A stretch of 11,017 nucleotides of DNA from an uncultured Bacteroidia bacterium (GTDB lineage: Bacteria; Bacteroidota; Bacteroidia; Bacteroidales; UBA932): contig CADBPH010000300.1 of assembly GCA_902796455.1 (NCBI GenBank), forward strand, positions 1-11,017. The letters are read 5' to 3'. Below are positions 10,391-11,017 of the stretch, in pieces. Made by a program: the position numbers and the translations under genes. The notes below the pieces were generated by a model. That model did not search any database. It was not told where the DNA came from and was given only the letters and a program-made list of their open reading frames with translations. The first letter of the stretch is position 1. Each line of letters begins with the position of its first letter.

Positions 10391-11017
10391 ATGGGATTTG
10401 AGTTTGTTTTCGCATAAAGGGCGGAGGCGCGCTCGTGTTCCCGGGCCACGCGGGCCGCCAGGGAAGCGGGCCGGAGGATCTCGATGCGGTCCCCGTGCCG
10501 GCACAGTTCGAGAACAAGGTTGTCGTCCGGGATCATCCGGTACCGGAAAACGACCGGCCGCTCCGGCGTGCCTTCGGAGCCGTCTGTCTCTTCCTGGGTC
10601 CGGTGCAGGGGGAGGTCCCGCAGGTAGCGGGCTTCCCGCGGCGTGGCCCGCAGGCAGATTTCTTCGGCTTTCTGGCCTTCCCGGGGGAGGTAGCTGCCGA
10701 AGCTTCCGGCAAAGAGGGCGTCGACATCGAAACCGGAGGGCATCGTGAAGGTTTTCCCTTCCAGGACAATGGATTGGATCCTGTCCAGTCCGTACATCCG
10801 GATGGCTCCGCGCTCGAGGCAGTGTCCGATGAGATACCACCTTTTCTCGAATTCTTTCAATGCATACGGACGGACGTGCAAGGGCTCGGAGGCGTCGCTG
10901 GTATATTTACGGTATTCGAGGAGGATTTCTTCTCCGGAAAGCATCGCATCCATGAGGGTGGTCAGCCACTTTTGCCCCGACGGGATGTTTTCGACGGAGA
11001 CGCGCCCCAGCAGCCGC
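10387..11017 (-). CDS. WYL-domain transcriptional regulator, 5' end cut by window
   Basis: 209 C-terminal residues are visible; the frame stays open to the right edge, so the N-terminal helix-turn-helix of this family lies outside. The visible part begins RLLGRVSVENIPSGQKWL, the linker typical of Bacteroidota WYL proteins. It continues with a WYL domain (about 22-90): EYRKY (34-38), RPYAL, then RWYLIG (59-64), then RMYGLDRI. It closes with a WCX domain (about 115-205), ending LRPASLAARVAREHERASALY. WYL domains are ligand-sensing modules of DeoR-like and PafBC-like regulators; nucleic acid or nucleotide ligands are known in some, and the ligand here is unknown. The stop overlaps the S9 peptidase start (ATGA), so regulator and peptidase are co-translated and the regulator may be autoregulated. 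An ATG at 10953 would give a 188-residue protein but would cut off the conserved linker, so the gene is treated as truncated by the window. Confidence 0.87.
   Translation of the reverse strand, partial: RLLGRVSVENIPSGQKWLTTLMDAMLSGEEILLEYRKYTSDASEPLHVRPYALKEFEKRWYLIGHCLERGAIRMYGLDRIQSIVLEGKTFTMPSGFDVDALFAGSFGSYLPREGQKAEEICLRATPREARYLRDLPLHRTQEETDGSEGTPERPVVFRYRMIPDDNLVLELCRHGDRIEILRPASLAARVAREHERASALYAKTNSNPI

Noticed and set aside
8132..10417. A 761-codon open frame on the plus strand opposite the S9 peptidase
   Set aside because: Same codon-register effect; the minus strand shows a complete peptidase with signal peptide and triad, and the plus-strand product resembles nothing.
10391..10840. 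A 150-residue N-terminal extension of the S9 peptidase frame
   Set aside because: It overlaps the WYL regulator out of frame, is Arg/Pro-rich as expected of a shadow, and would bury the lipoprotein signal peptide that starts at 10390.
10387..10953. The WYL protein as a complete 188-residue gene starting at 10953
   Set aside because: The frame continues to the window edge with the conserved IPSGQKWL linker, so the gene is longer and truncated by the window.

Overview
The window is a densely coding, single-direction stretch: eight protein genes, all on the minus strand, two of them cut by the window edges. No RNA gene, insertion sequence, CRISPR array or long non-coding stretch is visible; the largest intergenic gap is 73 bp. 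The content points to a Bacteroidota (probably Bacteroidales) genome: a SusB-like GH97 glycosidase, a GH78 rhamnosidase, several lipoprotein signals, mostly absent Shine-Dalgarno sequences, and a TTTG / TAnnTTTG-type promoter candidate. The base composition is GC-rich by eye (roughly 55-60%), with TTA, CTA and TCA codons strongly avoided. That would suit a high-GC lineage such as Rikenellaceae/Alistipes, but this placement is tentative.

In transcription order (right to left) the first block is a WYL-domain transcriptional regulator (5' end outside the window), a lipoprotein S9-family (DPP5/acylaminoacyl-peptidase-like) serine peptidase, and D-aminoacyl-tRNA deacylase (dtd). Regulator and peptidase share an ATGA stop/start overlap, and dtd begins 4 bp after the peptidase stop.

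After a 73-bp AT-rich gap with a promoter candidate comes a second block: a GH78 alpha-L-rhamnosidase, a GH97 alpha-glycosidase with the three catalytic Glu of inverting SusB-type enzymes, and a secreted GDPD-superfamily phosphodiesterase of the HSHNDY type. These are separated by only 3 and 5 bp and all carry export signals. A 56-bp gap follows, then a cytoplasmic sn-glycerol-1-phosphate dehydrogenase (AraM/EgsA family) and a phosphomannomutase-like HAD hydrolase, again joined by an ATGA overlap; the HAD gene runs off the left edge.

The second block reads as exported enzymes that strip rhamnosyl and alpha-glycosyl groups and cut a phosphodiester, followed by cytoplasmic enzymes for a glycerol-phosphate product. 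One coherent but unproven reading is salvage of sn-glycerol-1-phosphate from glycosylated glycerol-phosphate material. The alternative is that araM-HAD is an independent biosynthetic pair that happens to lie downstream. No SusC/SusD pair lies in the window, so this cannot be called a polysaccharide utilization locus from the sequence given.
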